Assembly (NCBI RefSeq): GCF_000247815.1
Contig: NC_021686.1
Coordinates: forward strand, 2,914,121-2,978,120
Origin: Ficedula albicollis
Taxonomy: Eukaryota > Chordata > Aves > Passeriformes > Muscicapidae
Length of the DNA: 64,000 nucleotides
Reading direction: 5' to 3'
Part shown: in pieces, positions 13,331-26,600 of the stretch
How positions within the stretch are numbered: position 1 is the stretch's first letter
How the letters are laid out: each line of letters starts with the position of its first letter
Position numbers and translations under genes: made by a program
The notes under the pieces: model-generated
Told to the model about the DNA's origin: nothing
Seen by the model: only the letters and a program-made list of their open reading frames with translations
Database searches by the model: none

Positions 13331-13427
13331 AGGAATGTGAGGTAGTGGCACGCGTCCATTTGCTTTGGCACTTTCTTGCATCTCTCTGCGATGCTGCTTT
13401 CGGAGTCTGTACGGTGGGATCCCATCT
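13331..13427 (-). CDS. AXIN1: AXIN1 exon 4: basic linker before the GSK3-binding helix
   Basis: A 97-base exon, acceptor CCGGCAG|AGATGG (AG at 13429-13428), donor CATTCCT|GTAAGT (GT at 13330-13329). The first base completes Val340. Then 32 codons (341-372) read [32 protein letters not shown], which is the Axin sequence just before the GSK3-binding region. It ends in phase 0, matching the next exon. The basic RLRKQHRRE run is conserved across Axins. No oddities; the reading frame is open in the adjoining introns for some distance, but homology stops sharply at both splice sites. Confidence 0.96.
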
Positions 13428-15490
13428 CTGCCGGAATAAAACAACAACATGCCCTGCTTTAGTGCCCTTCTCCGACACGTTATGTTCACCCAAACCTTAC
13501 TGACACAGGGTGGCTGGTAGGAAACCCCTTCACGTTTGCATGCCCAGAGTAAGAGGGACCCATGCAGGGAACGATGCTCACGCAGGTCCCCAAACCAAAA
13601 AAGCTCTGGCATGGGGGGCCAGGAGGACTCACACAGCATCCACCAGGAGCAGAGCGAGGCAGAGCTCCTGTGGCTGCTGCTCAAGGCAGAGGGAAGGGAG
13701 AAGGACTTGGACTGCATCCTGGTACCTTTTATAGTTGGTTGCTTTCTGTAAAGAGCCTGTAACATACACATTAAACCACCAGGCAGGCTAAGAGAGGGGG
13801 GAGAAGGAGGAGTGGGAGCTCAGTGAGCATCTAATCCAAGGGGAACTTGGTCAGGGAACAAGGTATATATTTTTAAGAGAGCGTGACAGCTGCTCAAATG
13901 GCTTATCAAAGCTAGGGGTATAGGCTCCACTGCTCCCAAGGTCTCTAGATCAGCCTGAAATTATGGGCTTGGTACTGGAGTTGCTGGAGGGAAGAACCAG
14001 GAACTAGCCCCCTCCCCAGAGGAGGCTGGATGAGGATAGGAAGGGATGTCATGGGCAGTCACATCCAAGTGAACCAGCTCTGCTTGGCTTTGTGCCTGTG
14101 CTGAAAGAGGTGGTGACAGAAGTCTCTGCAGAGGAAGGAGACAGTGGTGGCCACAATCCTTGGTACACAGGGGTCAGTGGGTCAGAGGCACCAGGCTTTG
14201 CTAAGCAGCTCAAACAGCAAAGCATCACTCCCTAAGTGTGACTTCAGGCAAAGAAAGGAAATGCATTATTGCTCTCACCATTGCCACTACCCTGCTCACA
14301 CCCAGGGACCAGGAGAAGATGAGTGAGTGGAGCCCAGTTATGAGAGGACACAGACCCACCTCCTGGTGACCTTGTGTTATTTGGGGAAAATCAACAAATG
14401 CAAGAACAAATGCCAGCCTGGAGCTTGGTAATTTGGAGCTTTTTCATTTTACACATTTCCCTGATTCAGCAGAGGTAACTGCTTGGGAAGGCCATGCAAA
14501 GCCACAGAGGTGGGTGGAAATGAATGGAGAGATTTGGTTTGTCTCACATAATTTCCAGGCACATCTTCTACCAAGCCTGCACCCCTCTGAGCTGTGAAAA
14601 GGAGCCAGTCCTGACACATCTCACAACACAAGATGTTTGCACAGGCCAAATGTCCTTAACACCTATCCCCCTCCCCAGCTGCTTCTCCAGAACATAAACC
14701 AAACAGTTTCACCCGTAGATTTTTAAAGTCAAGGTGCCATTTGGCAAGAGAAACTTGATTTACACTGTGGTGTTTTGCCTGCAAACCTCCCGAGTTTCGA
14801 GCACCACTCTTTGTGAGGATGGCCACCATCAGCTTTCATTCCCATTCCCTCCATGCTGGCTGCCCTGCTGGCTCCCTGGAAACACGGGTGCAGGCAGAAT
14901 CACCACCAACCTACACCAGGAGAATCTAATTTCATGCAGTAACCCAGGCATTCAAAATGAAACACCATTAAAATAAAATAAAACAAAACCCATGATTAAT
15001 GGCAAGCGCTTTTTAGCAGGAAGACGAACGAGGGAACAGAAAATGAGCCAGGCTAATTACAGCTCTGGTGAGTGGCTGCAGGTAATGCAGGAGGAGGAAG
15101 AGAGTGCTGGGAGCATCATCTCTGCTGTGCCTGCAGTGACATGGCTTTGGGAGCAGGACAACTTTCCCCATGTTGCTGTACAGGGATCATGACAGTGCTC
15201 ATTAGGTGGCTTAATTTTCTTTAATGATGAGAATCATAACGGTTAAAGAGCTTCACTGCATTGTCACGCGGCCTTTTCTAGACTGGCTGGTAACAAAATA
15301 ACTGCAACTTTATTTTTCAGAGGGAAGAATAAAAAACCTGGAGGATTATTTTAGCCATCGCTGGTCGGCATCAATAGTCAACATTTCAGCTTAACCAGTG
15401 CACAAAACCCGGGTGCCAGAACACAACTTGCACACTAAAGCCACACGGCCATTCGCAGGGAATGCGGCATTATGTTAGAAAGTGCAATTT

Positions 15491-15525
15491 TTCTTTCTTT
15501 CTCTCTCTCTCTCTCTTTTTTTTTT
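15491..15525. repeat. CTTT/CT/T pyrimidine microsatellite
   Basis: TTCTTTCTTT followed by about eight CT repeats and a T run. Simple-sequence repeat in intron 3. Confidence 0.9.
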
Positions 15526-18500
15526 AATTCTCCCCAGCAGCAGTCCCAGCGGAAAGAGCGACTTTTGTTCCCAGCACAGTAGCGAAAGGCTGATAATGGC
15601 CTCTAATCTATCCGGCTTCAAACACATGTTCAGCCCCGCTGTGCTGCCTTTGATGTCATTTTAACTAGATTCCCCAATGCCACCTCTGAACTTGGAACAT
15701 TCCTTCGTTCAATGTACTGTGCCAACTCAACCAGAGGAAGCAAATTCAAAGATAAGCACTTTAATTTTATCCCAACAAAACCTTATTCAATAGATGGGGG
15801 GAAAGCAAGGAAAACCAATACCATACTTTTGTTTTCCTTTTGTCAGGTAGCTTGCTTTGAGATATTTTCAATAGATAGAGAAATAATATATATATATGAA
15901 AAAAAATATTAAACTATTTTTTACAGCACATCTGCTTTTAAAATAAAACTTTCCCAAACTGTTTTTTTCCTTGTTTCATCACATGATTTTCTTTAGCACC
16001 AGAAAGCTCAGCGCTGAAATGCAATGAGGGAAGAAGATTATTTCTATTGTTTATTTAATGACAATGCAATGAGTTTATTGTTTGGGAAATGTGGAGGCTT
16101 CCTGCCCTCTCCAAACTGACCTGCAAGAGCTTCCAGTGAGCAGTTGCTTGGCTGTGGCTCTGCAGTTGGACTCTTCTGACAAGAGATGTCTTTGCTCCTC
16201 TGTAGACAGGCTTCAAACCCAATCCATTATGCCCAACACATTGGAAATCATAATTTGGGATGGATCTTTTAAATTAAAATGCTGCTGAACTTGTTTAAAT
16301 ATAGGAAAACTTGGGGTAATTCTGGATCACTAGCCTTGGGAAAGACAGGAAACAAACACAAAGCCAAACTGGTATTTTCTACCAATTACTCTTATCAAAG
16401 CACCTCTATCACAAGAGACTTTTCTCACATAAAAGAAGCATGATAGGAAAATCACCAGGCATTTTGGTTAAGGGCCAGTCATCCAAAGAATAGAATTTAA
16501 TCTGCAAGACTTTTTGAAGGAATAACCACTGTCCTAAACCCCTTTGTTCAGAGAATGGGCCATCCCTGCTCTGGAGCAGGTTTGACTGGAACTGGGGAAG
16601 AAGGAGCATCCCTCTGGCCAAGCCCACAGGCACTGAGGGCTTCCCAAGTGCCTGGGGGAAGGCAAAGCTGTCTCCCAACTAAGATAAGCCAGGACACCTG
16701 ATAAGAGTAAGACAGAGGAAGGAGCATTGTTCAGCTGGAGCACAACACTGGGCTAAAGAGGAGACATTACCTCCTGTTTACCGTGTAAGCTCTTGAAGAA
16801 ATCAAGATAGATATGGACCTAATGCGGTTCTGCACCCAAATTGGAACATCACATGGAGATTTAATGGTTTCAGCTGCTGACTTCCTACCTAGAGTTGCCT
16901 TAACTTGCCTCAAGCATCTCTGTTGTGACAACCCCTCCCACCCACAGCCTCACCTCCTCCACTTGGGAAGATGCTATCCCCAAGAAGGGTTATCTGAGAC
17001 AGCGAGAGCAGTTTAGGACTGTGCTGGAAATGCTGCTGCAAGCCTGGGGCAGGCTCTGAGCAGCCCACGGGGCAGGCAGAGCCCCAGCTCCCTGATTTAC
17101 CGCTGACCCTGCAGCCAACATGAGCGGGGAGTGACTCGGCACCACCTGCACTGCCGGGCCAGCGCTCGCCAGAGCCTCTCACCGTGTCCTCCCCAGACCT
17201 TGCTCCACACAAACCAGCTAAAACAACACAGCTGCCCTGCTGATTATAAAAACAGGTTACAGCAGAGAGGACCAGAGCTGTTTTGCCTACAAGGGCAGAG
17301 GAATTCCTATGACACAGGAAGACTGAAAAATAATCAGTGGAGCGCAGGCATTTAAGAGCAATGTTTTTTAAGTCACTCAAAAAGCAAACTACTCCAACAA
17401 CTGGGACTGATAACATACTCATTATATAAATTCAGCCCATTACAATAATATTTAACAGTGCTTGGAAAGACATCCTGTTGAAAGTTGCCCTTTTACGTAA
17501 GAGTGCCTGTAACATCACAGTTTTACAATGTGTTTGGTGAGCTGGCTGCTCCCAAAAAATCGCTGCAGCTCAGGATCTGAGATAGGCAGAGCATCACTCA
17601 GGTCTTTGCTAGAGGCTTTGCAAGCAGCCACTTCCAAACCCCATGTCGCTGGGATCAATCCAACATCAAAGCTTGGAAGGGAACTGGTGCAGCAAATGCT
17701 CTGTGCCTGCCTTCTTCACTGGCCTGAGCTGGCCAGCACTGAACATCTTTGCCCTCCTGGTTTACTGGCATTCCTCAGCCAATGTTTGCATCCCAGTTCT
17801 CCAGACACATTTTCCTCTGATGGAGGGTCTGATGGAGGTTTGTGCCTTGGATCACACCTCGTTCATGTGCTGCCTTGGAGCAGGAGCCAGATTTCTTCAT
17901 TATTGGGCATGACTGCTGTGTGTAAACAGCACACAGAGGGAAGAGCCTCGCTCATCAGCAAACGAGGCTTTTATTGCCATTTTCCTCAGAGGAGGCCAAA
18001 ATTCAAAGCACTGAGACATGTAAGTCTTGTCAAGCAGCAGGAGTCCCTTCTTTAACTTCATCTAGTTGCTCTTCATTTTTGCTGCCTTGAGCAATTCTGC
18101 AAAAATTCCTTTGAAACTCAGAAGGCAGATAGGTTCAGCAGTGCCATGTAAAATCCAAGTAAAATCTGGTACTGGAGTTTTAAAGCATGTAATGAAGAGC
18201 AAGTGTTGAAAACAGTGTCTGTGTAAGTCAAAGGTCAAGGCTGTACATCCAGAATCCCAATTTTGGACTCTGCATGCATCTAGTTTGAGAGGCATAGAAA
18301 GAAAGGTTCACCCTTATGAAGTTCAAAACTTACTTAAAATGAACCACTAGGATTGGGTTAGTTATTAGCAGAAGGCAGTGCACAAGTTGGTGGTAATTAA
18401 AGTCCTAGAAGCAGCCTATGGTGGGCAGAGGAGGGATAAAATGCCTAAAGGAAAAAAGAGCATAGGATGGCCAGCAAGAAATTATTCTGCCTGGGAAAAT

Positions 18501-19579
18501 AACAAACTGTGGCTAGTGAAATAGAAATTAGGAGGGTGAAGAACTCTGGCATAAATGATCACTACTTATCACAGGTATAACCATCAGTGCAGCCCCATGA
18601 GGCTGCTGGACCAGTGGGAGAGGAGTGCTAAAAGCTAATTAATTTTGAAGAGTTCTTACATCTGTCTCTCCTGATAACAAGAAGTTACATGACTCCTGCT
18701 AGCTTCAGAGCACTCCTCAATATAAATTGATGAATATGAAGAACTGCAGAAGGATGTGGCAGAGCAGCAGGATTTTTATCAAATGGACTCTTTAATTAGT
18801 GGTCGTCTACAGGGTTCTGTCCTGGGGGCATCCTCCTCCTCCTCCCAGGCCCCTTTGGCCAAGGTCTGCCTCCTCTGTTTTACAACATGATAATGTGCAA
18901 GGAGCTGGTGTCAGAATGGACTCACAGCTGCTCCTACATGGCCCCAAGCCTCTGTGGAGCCAGATGAGCAAGCTACTGGCTCAGGCAGGGCGACCACCAC
19001 AGACACAGAAACCCCCTGGCCACGTGGCACACTCCCTGTGTCACTGTGGGAACTCTGGGCAGCTGGGGAACTGTGGCAGCACCTATGGCACAGGCTGGAA
19101 AGTTTCTCCAACAAGGTCTGACAGCTCCTGACACTCACAGTGACACTAAACGAGCCTCTTGGAGGACTCTGTGTTTACAGCACTGCCATTAATAAAATCT
19201 TCTCCTAATTCTGTAAACCTGTCATCTCTTGCCTGAAGAATCAAAGAGTTTCTACTCTACAGAAAGACACTTTGCATTTGCACTACTAAAAACCAGACCA
19301 AACAGTGAATATTTTCCCTCGAATCCTTTTTTTTTCTATCACAGAGATGTAGTCACAACAAAATCTCATAAACCCTTTTTTCTTTCTTTGCAGACCATCT
19401 TTAAGGAAGGCATCTTGTGGGTGAGATACAGGGTGCTGTCATGAGAGACAGAAAGAGAAAATATACTTGGCTGGGGCTTATCAGCACAAGTTGTGTTAAA
19501 GTGCAGTGGTCAGCAGACAAAGCAGAACTGGTCAGTCACCAATCCTGCTGCAGAGCCATGACAGACTGAGCTGTTACTC

Positions 19580-20067
19580 CCTCTGCTGTGCTGTGTCCAG
19601 TTCTGAGCTCCTCAGGACAAGAGGGACACAGAGCTCCTGGAGTGAGTCCAGTGGAGGGCAACAAAGGGACTGGAGCATGTCTTAAGAGGAACTGGACCTG
19701 TTTAGCCTCAAGAAGAGATGGCTGAGAAGGGACCTCATCAATGGCCATCATCTGCAGGGATGTTTCAGAAGGTGGACCAGGCTCTGCTCTGTGGTGCCCA
19801 GAAACAGGACAAGAGGCAATGGGCAGAACCTGATGCCCAGGAAGTTCCACCTGAACATGAGGAAGAACTTCTTCCCTCTGCAGTGACTGAGCACTGGAAC
19901 AGATGGTCCAGAGAGGCTGTGGAGTCTCCTTCACCGGAAACATTTTAGAACCATCTGGAGACAATTCTGTGAAATCTGCTCTAGGATGACCCTGCTTGAG
20001 CAGGCAGGTTGGACCAGATAACCCACTGTGGTCTCTTCCAACCTGACCCATTCTGTGATTCTGAGAA
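19580..20067 (+). mobile_element. CR1 LINE, 5'-truncated 3' fragment
   Basis: Follows the 3' region of avian CR1 retrotransposons in order: GTGTCCAGTTCTGAGCTCC, then GAGTGAGTCCAGTGGAGGGC, GGTGCCCAGAAACAGGACAA, AGGAAGTTCCACCTGAACAT, GAGGAAGAACTTCTTCC, and a terminal block with GGTTGGACCAGATAACC and the tail ATTCTGTGATTCTGAGAA. About 490 bases long and moderately diverged. It lacks the open reading frames, as do most CR1 copies. It lies antisense to AXIN1 in intron 3. The left edge is approximate. Confidence 0.92.
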
Positions 20068-20463
20068 TCTAGCAGCATAAAATCTCAAGAGAAATACCCA
20101 TGTAAGTAGAAGGCTCTGTCTAACATTCAGAAGATAAATGTATCTCAAATCAGTTACTACAAAGTCATCCAACATTACCAATTCTTACACCTGGCTTATG
20201 AAACATTGCAGAAACTCCTACCGAACACCATTTATTTTAGAGCACTCAAAAGTACTTTATGCTGCAAACGTTCACTAGACTGGCAAGGCTGAGTAGCCCG
20301 CACAGTGACAAAATAACTGAAAAGTAAGTGAGAATGACCTTGACCATGGTGTGTTCAGACATTTTCCCCAGCCCCAGCTGTGGGCAAGCCTCTCTCCCAG
20401 AACAGGCCAAGAGGAGCCCTGCTGAGGGCACAGGTGGCATCTCCCCAGGCTGGGGTCACTTAC

Positions 20464-20604
20464 ACGCTGCTGTCTGTCAGTGACATGGTGTCGGCGTCGC
20501 TGGACATGCTCTGCTGCTCGCTGTCGTTGGCACTGGTGGCTGGTGCCAAAGCATAGCCAGTGTTGACATAGTAGGGGTTAACAGGCTCTCTCCACGACCC
20601 ATGC
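20464..20604 (-). CDS. AXIN1: AXIN1 exon 3: conserved linker after the RGS domain
   Basis: A 141-base exon between acceptor TCTCACAG|GCATGG (AG at 20606-20605) and donor AGCGT|GTAAGT (GT at 20463-20462). Its first base completes Arg293. It then encodes 46 codons (294-339) and two bases of Val340. Visible blocks are [27 protein letters not shown] and [14 protein letters not shown], which follow human Axin-1 almost residue for residue; human has Tyr where this copy has His294. The serine-rich block is a conserved linker between the RGS domain and the GSK3-binding region. Phases fit both neighbours exactly. It lies 37.7 kb downstream of the previous coding exon. Confidence 0.97.
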
Positions 20605-23600
20605 CTGTGAGAGAAAAATTAGAGTCAAATTAGAAGGACACAACCTTGAACATGCTCTGCATCACCAGGCAGAAGACTCTGCCTGGAGCCCCAGCCTCAA
20701 CAACAGGCTACAGAATAAGCTGTGCTCACACTAAGTTGCACTGACACAGCCATGAAGAATTTGAGTCATAACTGGAAGAAAAAAGGAATTAATGGAGTAA
20801 TGAAGATGATACTCTTAGAGATAAGGGAGGGAACGAGACTGTATGGAAGAAGTCCTGTTTCCATCATGGTTTATGGAGTGCAGGGGCTAGCTGCTTAGCA
20901 TTGTCATTCTATGAGCAGCTAAAAGCAACACCTAGATAGCACAACAGCATTTTTTCTTAGTCAAAAAAGGCTTCTGCTCTTCCAACAGGAAGAGCTCACC
21001 CATTCTATGCTTACTTTAACATCCCTCTTTACTCCAACGTGTTTGTAGAGGGAAGGAGCTGAAGCAAGAAACAGCTGCTGTTCATAGCACAGCACCTAAA
21101 ACCGACCTCCAGTGTTGCACTGAGGTCCACTGGAAACTTGCAAATTCCACCAGGAAGGACCACCTAATCACATTAATCACACCTAATCACACCAGCTTTT
21201 CCAGTGGACAATCTGCTCAGGGATGTGAAGGCTGGTTTGTACACAACCCATGCAGGCCAGCCTCCTCCTCCTCCTCCTTCAGCTAAAGGTCAGGAAGGGA
21301 GGCTGCCTGCAGGAGCTAACCTGGGAAATGAGCTTCTTGCTCAGGAAGAGACCTGATGGTGAAGAAGCCTGTGAACCAAGCAGGTATGAATTCCTTCATG
21401 CTGAGTTTGCCACCAGCACAGAAAAGCCACTGCTGCCAATGTGCCTCCAGCTCTGCCACCCTGCAGGACAGACAGGCCACGCAGGCATCTTGTTCTCCTG
21501 CAAGTTATTTTGTAATGTGCCAGAAAAGAAGGAACAAGCTGAAATGTTCACATAAACTGAAGAGCACTTAATCCCCTGCTCTCCTTGCCTGCCCCTCTGC
21601 ATGAAGAGCAGCATTTTTAAGATATCTTGAAGTTGATAAATTCCTGGGTTTTCCAAGCTCTGAAAATCAGAGTCCTGTTTCAGTTCAGATCACAAAGCTC
21701 ATGAGCATCATTAGTAATTTATTTAGTAACTCAGTAATTGTCATCTGGTGGATGTGATTTGCAATGGGCCCTGTGCAAACATCTCCATGGAGGGCCCATC
21801 ATGCAATGTGTGCACTTTCCTGTTCTGCCAAGAAAAGTGATTCTGGTTCTACTGCAGTGCTTAAAGTCCTACAGACAACAGAAAACAGCCCCTGCCTCAA
21901 CATCTTTACATTTAGACAAGACAAGGAAACCCATGAGAAACAAACAGACGGAGGGACCAGAGGTGAGGAAGACACCAACAACGGGTAAAGCTGGCAGTTT
22001 GTGTCAATCTGTATGGAGTATAAATGCAGGACAGGCACTGCATGAACTGGGACTGGCAGGGAGCCCATTTAAGACAGAGGTTTTTGGATGCTGTTATGTA
22101 AAACATGGTACTCTGTGTACCAGGATGGAAGCATCACTAAAGTATTTAAAAATCTGAACTGGACAGCGCTACAGATTTCAGCTAATGCATTGCTCACCCA
22201 GCTCCTATTCACTTGCCCTTTGGGTCTTCAGGCACACAACCTATCTTCCTTGTAATTCAAGGGATCATGGATATTCACTGGTCACTAGCAAAAATCATAT
22301 TGTTTTAGGTCCATTATGGGGTCAGTTAGAAACAAATCACTCTCCTACTCTCAGAGCTCTCCTTTGTGCCACAAACCAATCAGAACTCCAAGCTATTTCT
22401 CCTTGGATGATGAAGCTCAGCACAGCTGCAGAATGGTGCAAAGAGCATTCAACATTGAGCCAGCTGAGGCTTTTCATGGCTGTTTGGGAGAAAGAAGCCT
22501 TGTTTCTCCATGCTTGGGTACAATACAGAGTCAGCTGGGGATGAGCACAGGGATGCCTTGGGATGGTGAGTCACCACAGACACCTTCTAGCATGCAAACA
22601 TTCTATCTGTTGCTGCAGATGTGCACTGGAGCAAACTAATTTCTATATTCCATCAGACTTCAGAACAGCTTTCTAGGGCAAATACTGGAAATAATTTGAA
22701 CAAGTTCACCCTAAAAAGCAAGGGATAATAAGTGAAAACCTTACCAGCCCCCTTCAGCCATTCTCCCTGTGCAGAACGGTCAGTTCTGAACATTAAAGGA
22801 GCTGTGCAGTGCAACCCTCCTGTCAAATCCAACATGACAGCGGTGTGATGGAGGCTGAGACAGCCTCTTAAATTGAGGCAGGAGTGATGGATAGCTCAGG
22901 CCTTCCCTGAGGGCAAAGAGAAGGATGATTTTTGGACAACCCAATTAAAATAGAGCCCCAACTTCTAGTGGACCTTTTGCCAGGACTCTCTGGAAGAGAC
23001 ATGGATTTTTCCAGCAGTATACTAAGAAAGCACTCAGATATACAGAATAAAATGCACAGGGCAATCCATTTCTCCCTTGTATCTGTTGACATAAAGACAG
23101 AGCAGCAGAGAGCACCTGAAGAGGTGGTTGGGCGTGGAACTGTGATGGCTGGAGAACTAAGAGTGAGCAGATGGGTCCCTGGCACCTCTGGAGGAGCTGG
23201 GATAGCTGGGCTTTCCCACAACACTCCCTGGCTGTGGTCTTCTCACTGAGGATGCAGGTTTGGTCACAACTGTCGTATTTAGCTAAAATTACACACTTAA
23301 CCATGTATACAGCACGGATTACTCCCATTTTAGCTCTGCCTCTAATACATCAATGCAAATGTAAACTTTTGGTAAGCGTAAGGAGATGGAAAGGGTATAG
23401 GATTTCAAAGTAATCATAACAGGTTACATTACTTTTGAGGAATCCATCTGTATTCAATCCTTCTCCTAATGTTCTCTCTCCCTGACAACTCTCTTCAGCT
23501 GGCTCATATCACTATTTGAATGTTTTGTGCCGTGCCTCTGAAGAACGCTTTCAACATCTATTAGGAGGAAAACATTAAAGGAACATGGAGTCTAACAAAA

Positions 23601-26600
23601 AAACCTGGTCACTTCTGATCTGGGAGGGGAGGCTGCTTTAAAAGGGATTCAGGCACCCTCAGAGCGATTTGAAATGTCAGCTAAAAACCTCACATACCGA
23701 GCTCTATGCAGTGATAAGGGTGATAAAAGGAAAGGTGAGCATTTAAAGTTAGACTTCACAAAAATTCCTGCAGCCTTCTAGAATTTTATTTCATTTTTTA
23801 AGACAGAAAGAGCAATGAGCGTTTTTGAAACGAACACAGAACATTTCATACATTGCAGAAATAAAGCTGCATGTCTCTTCTGCAGCTCTCAGTTGCTCAA
23901 CCCTCAAAATAATCACATAGGGAACAATTATAACAGAGATCACAGCGACCCGAGTAAGTCAGCCTGACCAGCTGCCTTTTCTTTGCATAAAGCCCTCTGC
24001 TGATCACTGCACATTCTGGTATTGCTGACAAGGGCCTAAACTGCTGTAGAAAAACAGCAAGCATTTCCTTAAGGCTTCCTTCTACCTGTTCTGCGTTTAT
24101 TTTGCATGTTGTCTTGGCTGCATCCCATCCATCCCCAGATCTCTCACTCCTCTGACTGAGCACCCAGCACTTGGGACATCAGAACCATCAGATCTTGGAG
24201 TCTCAATGTAAGCAAGCAGAGAGGTGAGGTCCTCTTCAGTAGTCTTGCTCTGTGTGGAGTTCCCACTGCATACTGAATCCCTAAGGGCATCCTTTTCCTT
24301 CCAGCCTGGGAACCCCAGACTCCCTCATACAACTTCCCCCGATGGCTATTTAAATTTTAAATCAAAGATGCAAAGTCTCTAACCTTTGCCAAACATGTTA
24401 CTCTGCTCTATGCAAAAATCTCAGGGTTAGTGTGCTCTGGGGAAACATTGCATCACCTTCAGCACCCACAGTGGGAGGAAGAGCTCACCCATCCTGCCTC
24501 CAAAGCCAAATCTGAGTGGCACTCCCTTTGGTTCTCACCAGTTATGTACCTCCTCCACTGATGTTCTTCATCAAGCATGGGAAAAAAACCCACTAAGGCA
24601 AGAAGAAAACTTCCTTGAATATGAAAGGCCTCTAGGCAGCTAATTTCTGTAGAATTTAAATTTCTACTGGAGGGAATAAGTTGCACAACACTCTACTGGC
24701 AGGTCTGAGAGACATGGTCTTCCCAAGCCTACTAGCACTGCAGCATGGCTGGAACAGCTCCCAGTTTAACAGGGAAGCTGATCAATCCATCAGTTTTCAT
24801 TGCTACCACTTTCTCCAGCTCCAGCACTAAATTTTTACGGCACTGACATTTTCTGGAGGAAAATTTTTCCTTAAAAGAACTGAAGCTGTGATAGAATCCA
24901 GGCAGGTCTCCTCTTGAAGTGGTGCCCCACCTCCCTGACCCGGAAACTCCAAAATCCATGGTGGCATGGGAAGCTCCTCCAAACCCCTGCACTACCCAGG
25001 AAGCAGCTGTTTGAGACACAGTATTAGCAAATCCAAGAGATAAAAGACTCACGAAGCTGACAGCCACAAAACTCCAGTGCATTCTCCCTGAACAGCTCTT
25101 ACAGAAGTTTTCCTCCCATGCCACAGTCTAAACCTTTGGTCACCACAATTTTGGTGAGCAGCTAATTTTTAACATGGGAGAAATGCCATTTTTCAGATGC
25201 CATGAGACACCTGGTAACCAGCCATCCTTTACGAGTCACCTTGAAAAGTTCTGAGCTGCAGGAGTTCTGGGGATTTTGGCAAGTCCCACAGAAGGACACC
25301 CCAAAATGGGCTCTGCAGAAACTCCAGATGAGCAGCCCATGGCAAGTGGAGGAGCTGAGATGCCCTCCCTCCTGCACTGCAGCAACCTCACAGCAGGACA
25401 CAATTCCTCCTTTCTTCTTCTGGTGGATGGTGGTTGGGCTGAGGGATGGTGCCCTGAGACCACAGTTCAGGGCTGCAACTCAATGGGACCCAACTACCCA
25501 CTCTGTGTCACACCCTGCTTTTACACACCAACTTCTGAAAAATTAGTTCAAGCTTTTGCAGTCCTGTGTTTCTGAAGATGACTATTTCTAGGAAACCAGC
25601 ACTAAGCATTACTCTTATTTGGTATCTCTGGTCATTTTGCATTCATAACTGGGAGGGTGCAGTCTAATGCTGAGACATCCTCCCAGCTTGTTATTTTGAC
25701 ATGTCCCATTTATTCAGTGTGGAAAAATAAAATCATTAAAAAAGCTACTTACTTCCATCCAAGAAACAAAAAGTTTAGAATTACAGTTTGCCGAGTCTTC
25801 AGCTGGCCACTTACTTCCAAAACTTACATCTACCAACAAGCAGGTCACTGTCACATCCTTCATGCAGTTCCACATTTCAATATCACAACCAGTCAATCAA
25901 ATTAAAAGCTGCACATGTTGGTTTATGATGTATGAGCCAAAGCAAATCCCTTCAGCATGTCTAAATAGCACGTGCTGACAAGAGTGTCCCAGCAGCAGGG
26001 TCACCTTTAAACAAGGGATTACAACAGCATCGACCACAGAGTCTGACTTACAAGATTACATTAATCCACCACCTGAACTGAAAAATCTGCTTCCAATCCA
26101 TGGGACCAACAACTACACAGAAGCTGCATCATACAGCTTTTCCCAAAGCATTATCATGGGAATGTTTTGGAGCTAAGAACAAAAAGTCTATGAAGATGCA
26201 AAGCTGAAAACCTTCACTGCTGACTGGATTTGATCTGTGCTAAAGATGCAAAGTTGGCTCAAGAGGTTAAAATTGGGGATTTACCTGATAATCTGACTGC
26301 AGATTGTTGGGGTTGCTCCACTTAACACTCTTTCCAATTACTCTGGTGTTCAGACGCTGCTGTGCATCTCAACTTTATCACTGCCAATGTCAGGCTAATC
26401 ACATGTGTTCCAGGCAAGGGCAGCTTCTTCAAAGATCACATCAATTCTGGACAAGTTAATCTGTTCTTTGAGGTCTCCAGATGGCTCTTGCCAAGAAAGT
26501 TCACTTCCAGCTCTGCAGCCGGCGAGCGCAGCGGCCCCAGCGCTCTGCAGAGCATTACAAAGGAACCAGATCAAAGTTGTGTCTTACAAAAAAATGAAAT

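Larger units (their letters stand above)
13428..20463 (-). other. AXIN1: AXIN1 intron 3 (7,036 bp)
   Basis: GT-AG intron holding a CR1 3' fragment at about 19.58-20.07 kb and a CT/T-rich microsatellite near 15.5 kb. A stretch at 15.2-15.7 kb has the mixed CpG and homeobox/TCF-like word content often seen in conserved non-coding elements. No gene recognised. Confidence 0.9.

Noticed and set aside
13283..13771. 162-codon minus-strand open frame containing AXIN1 exon 4
   Set aside because: Only the 97 bases of exon 4 match Axin; the extensions pass through both splice sites into intron and have no homology.
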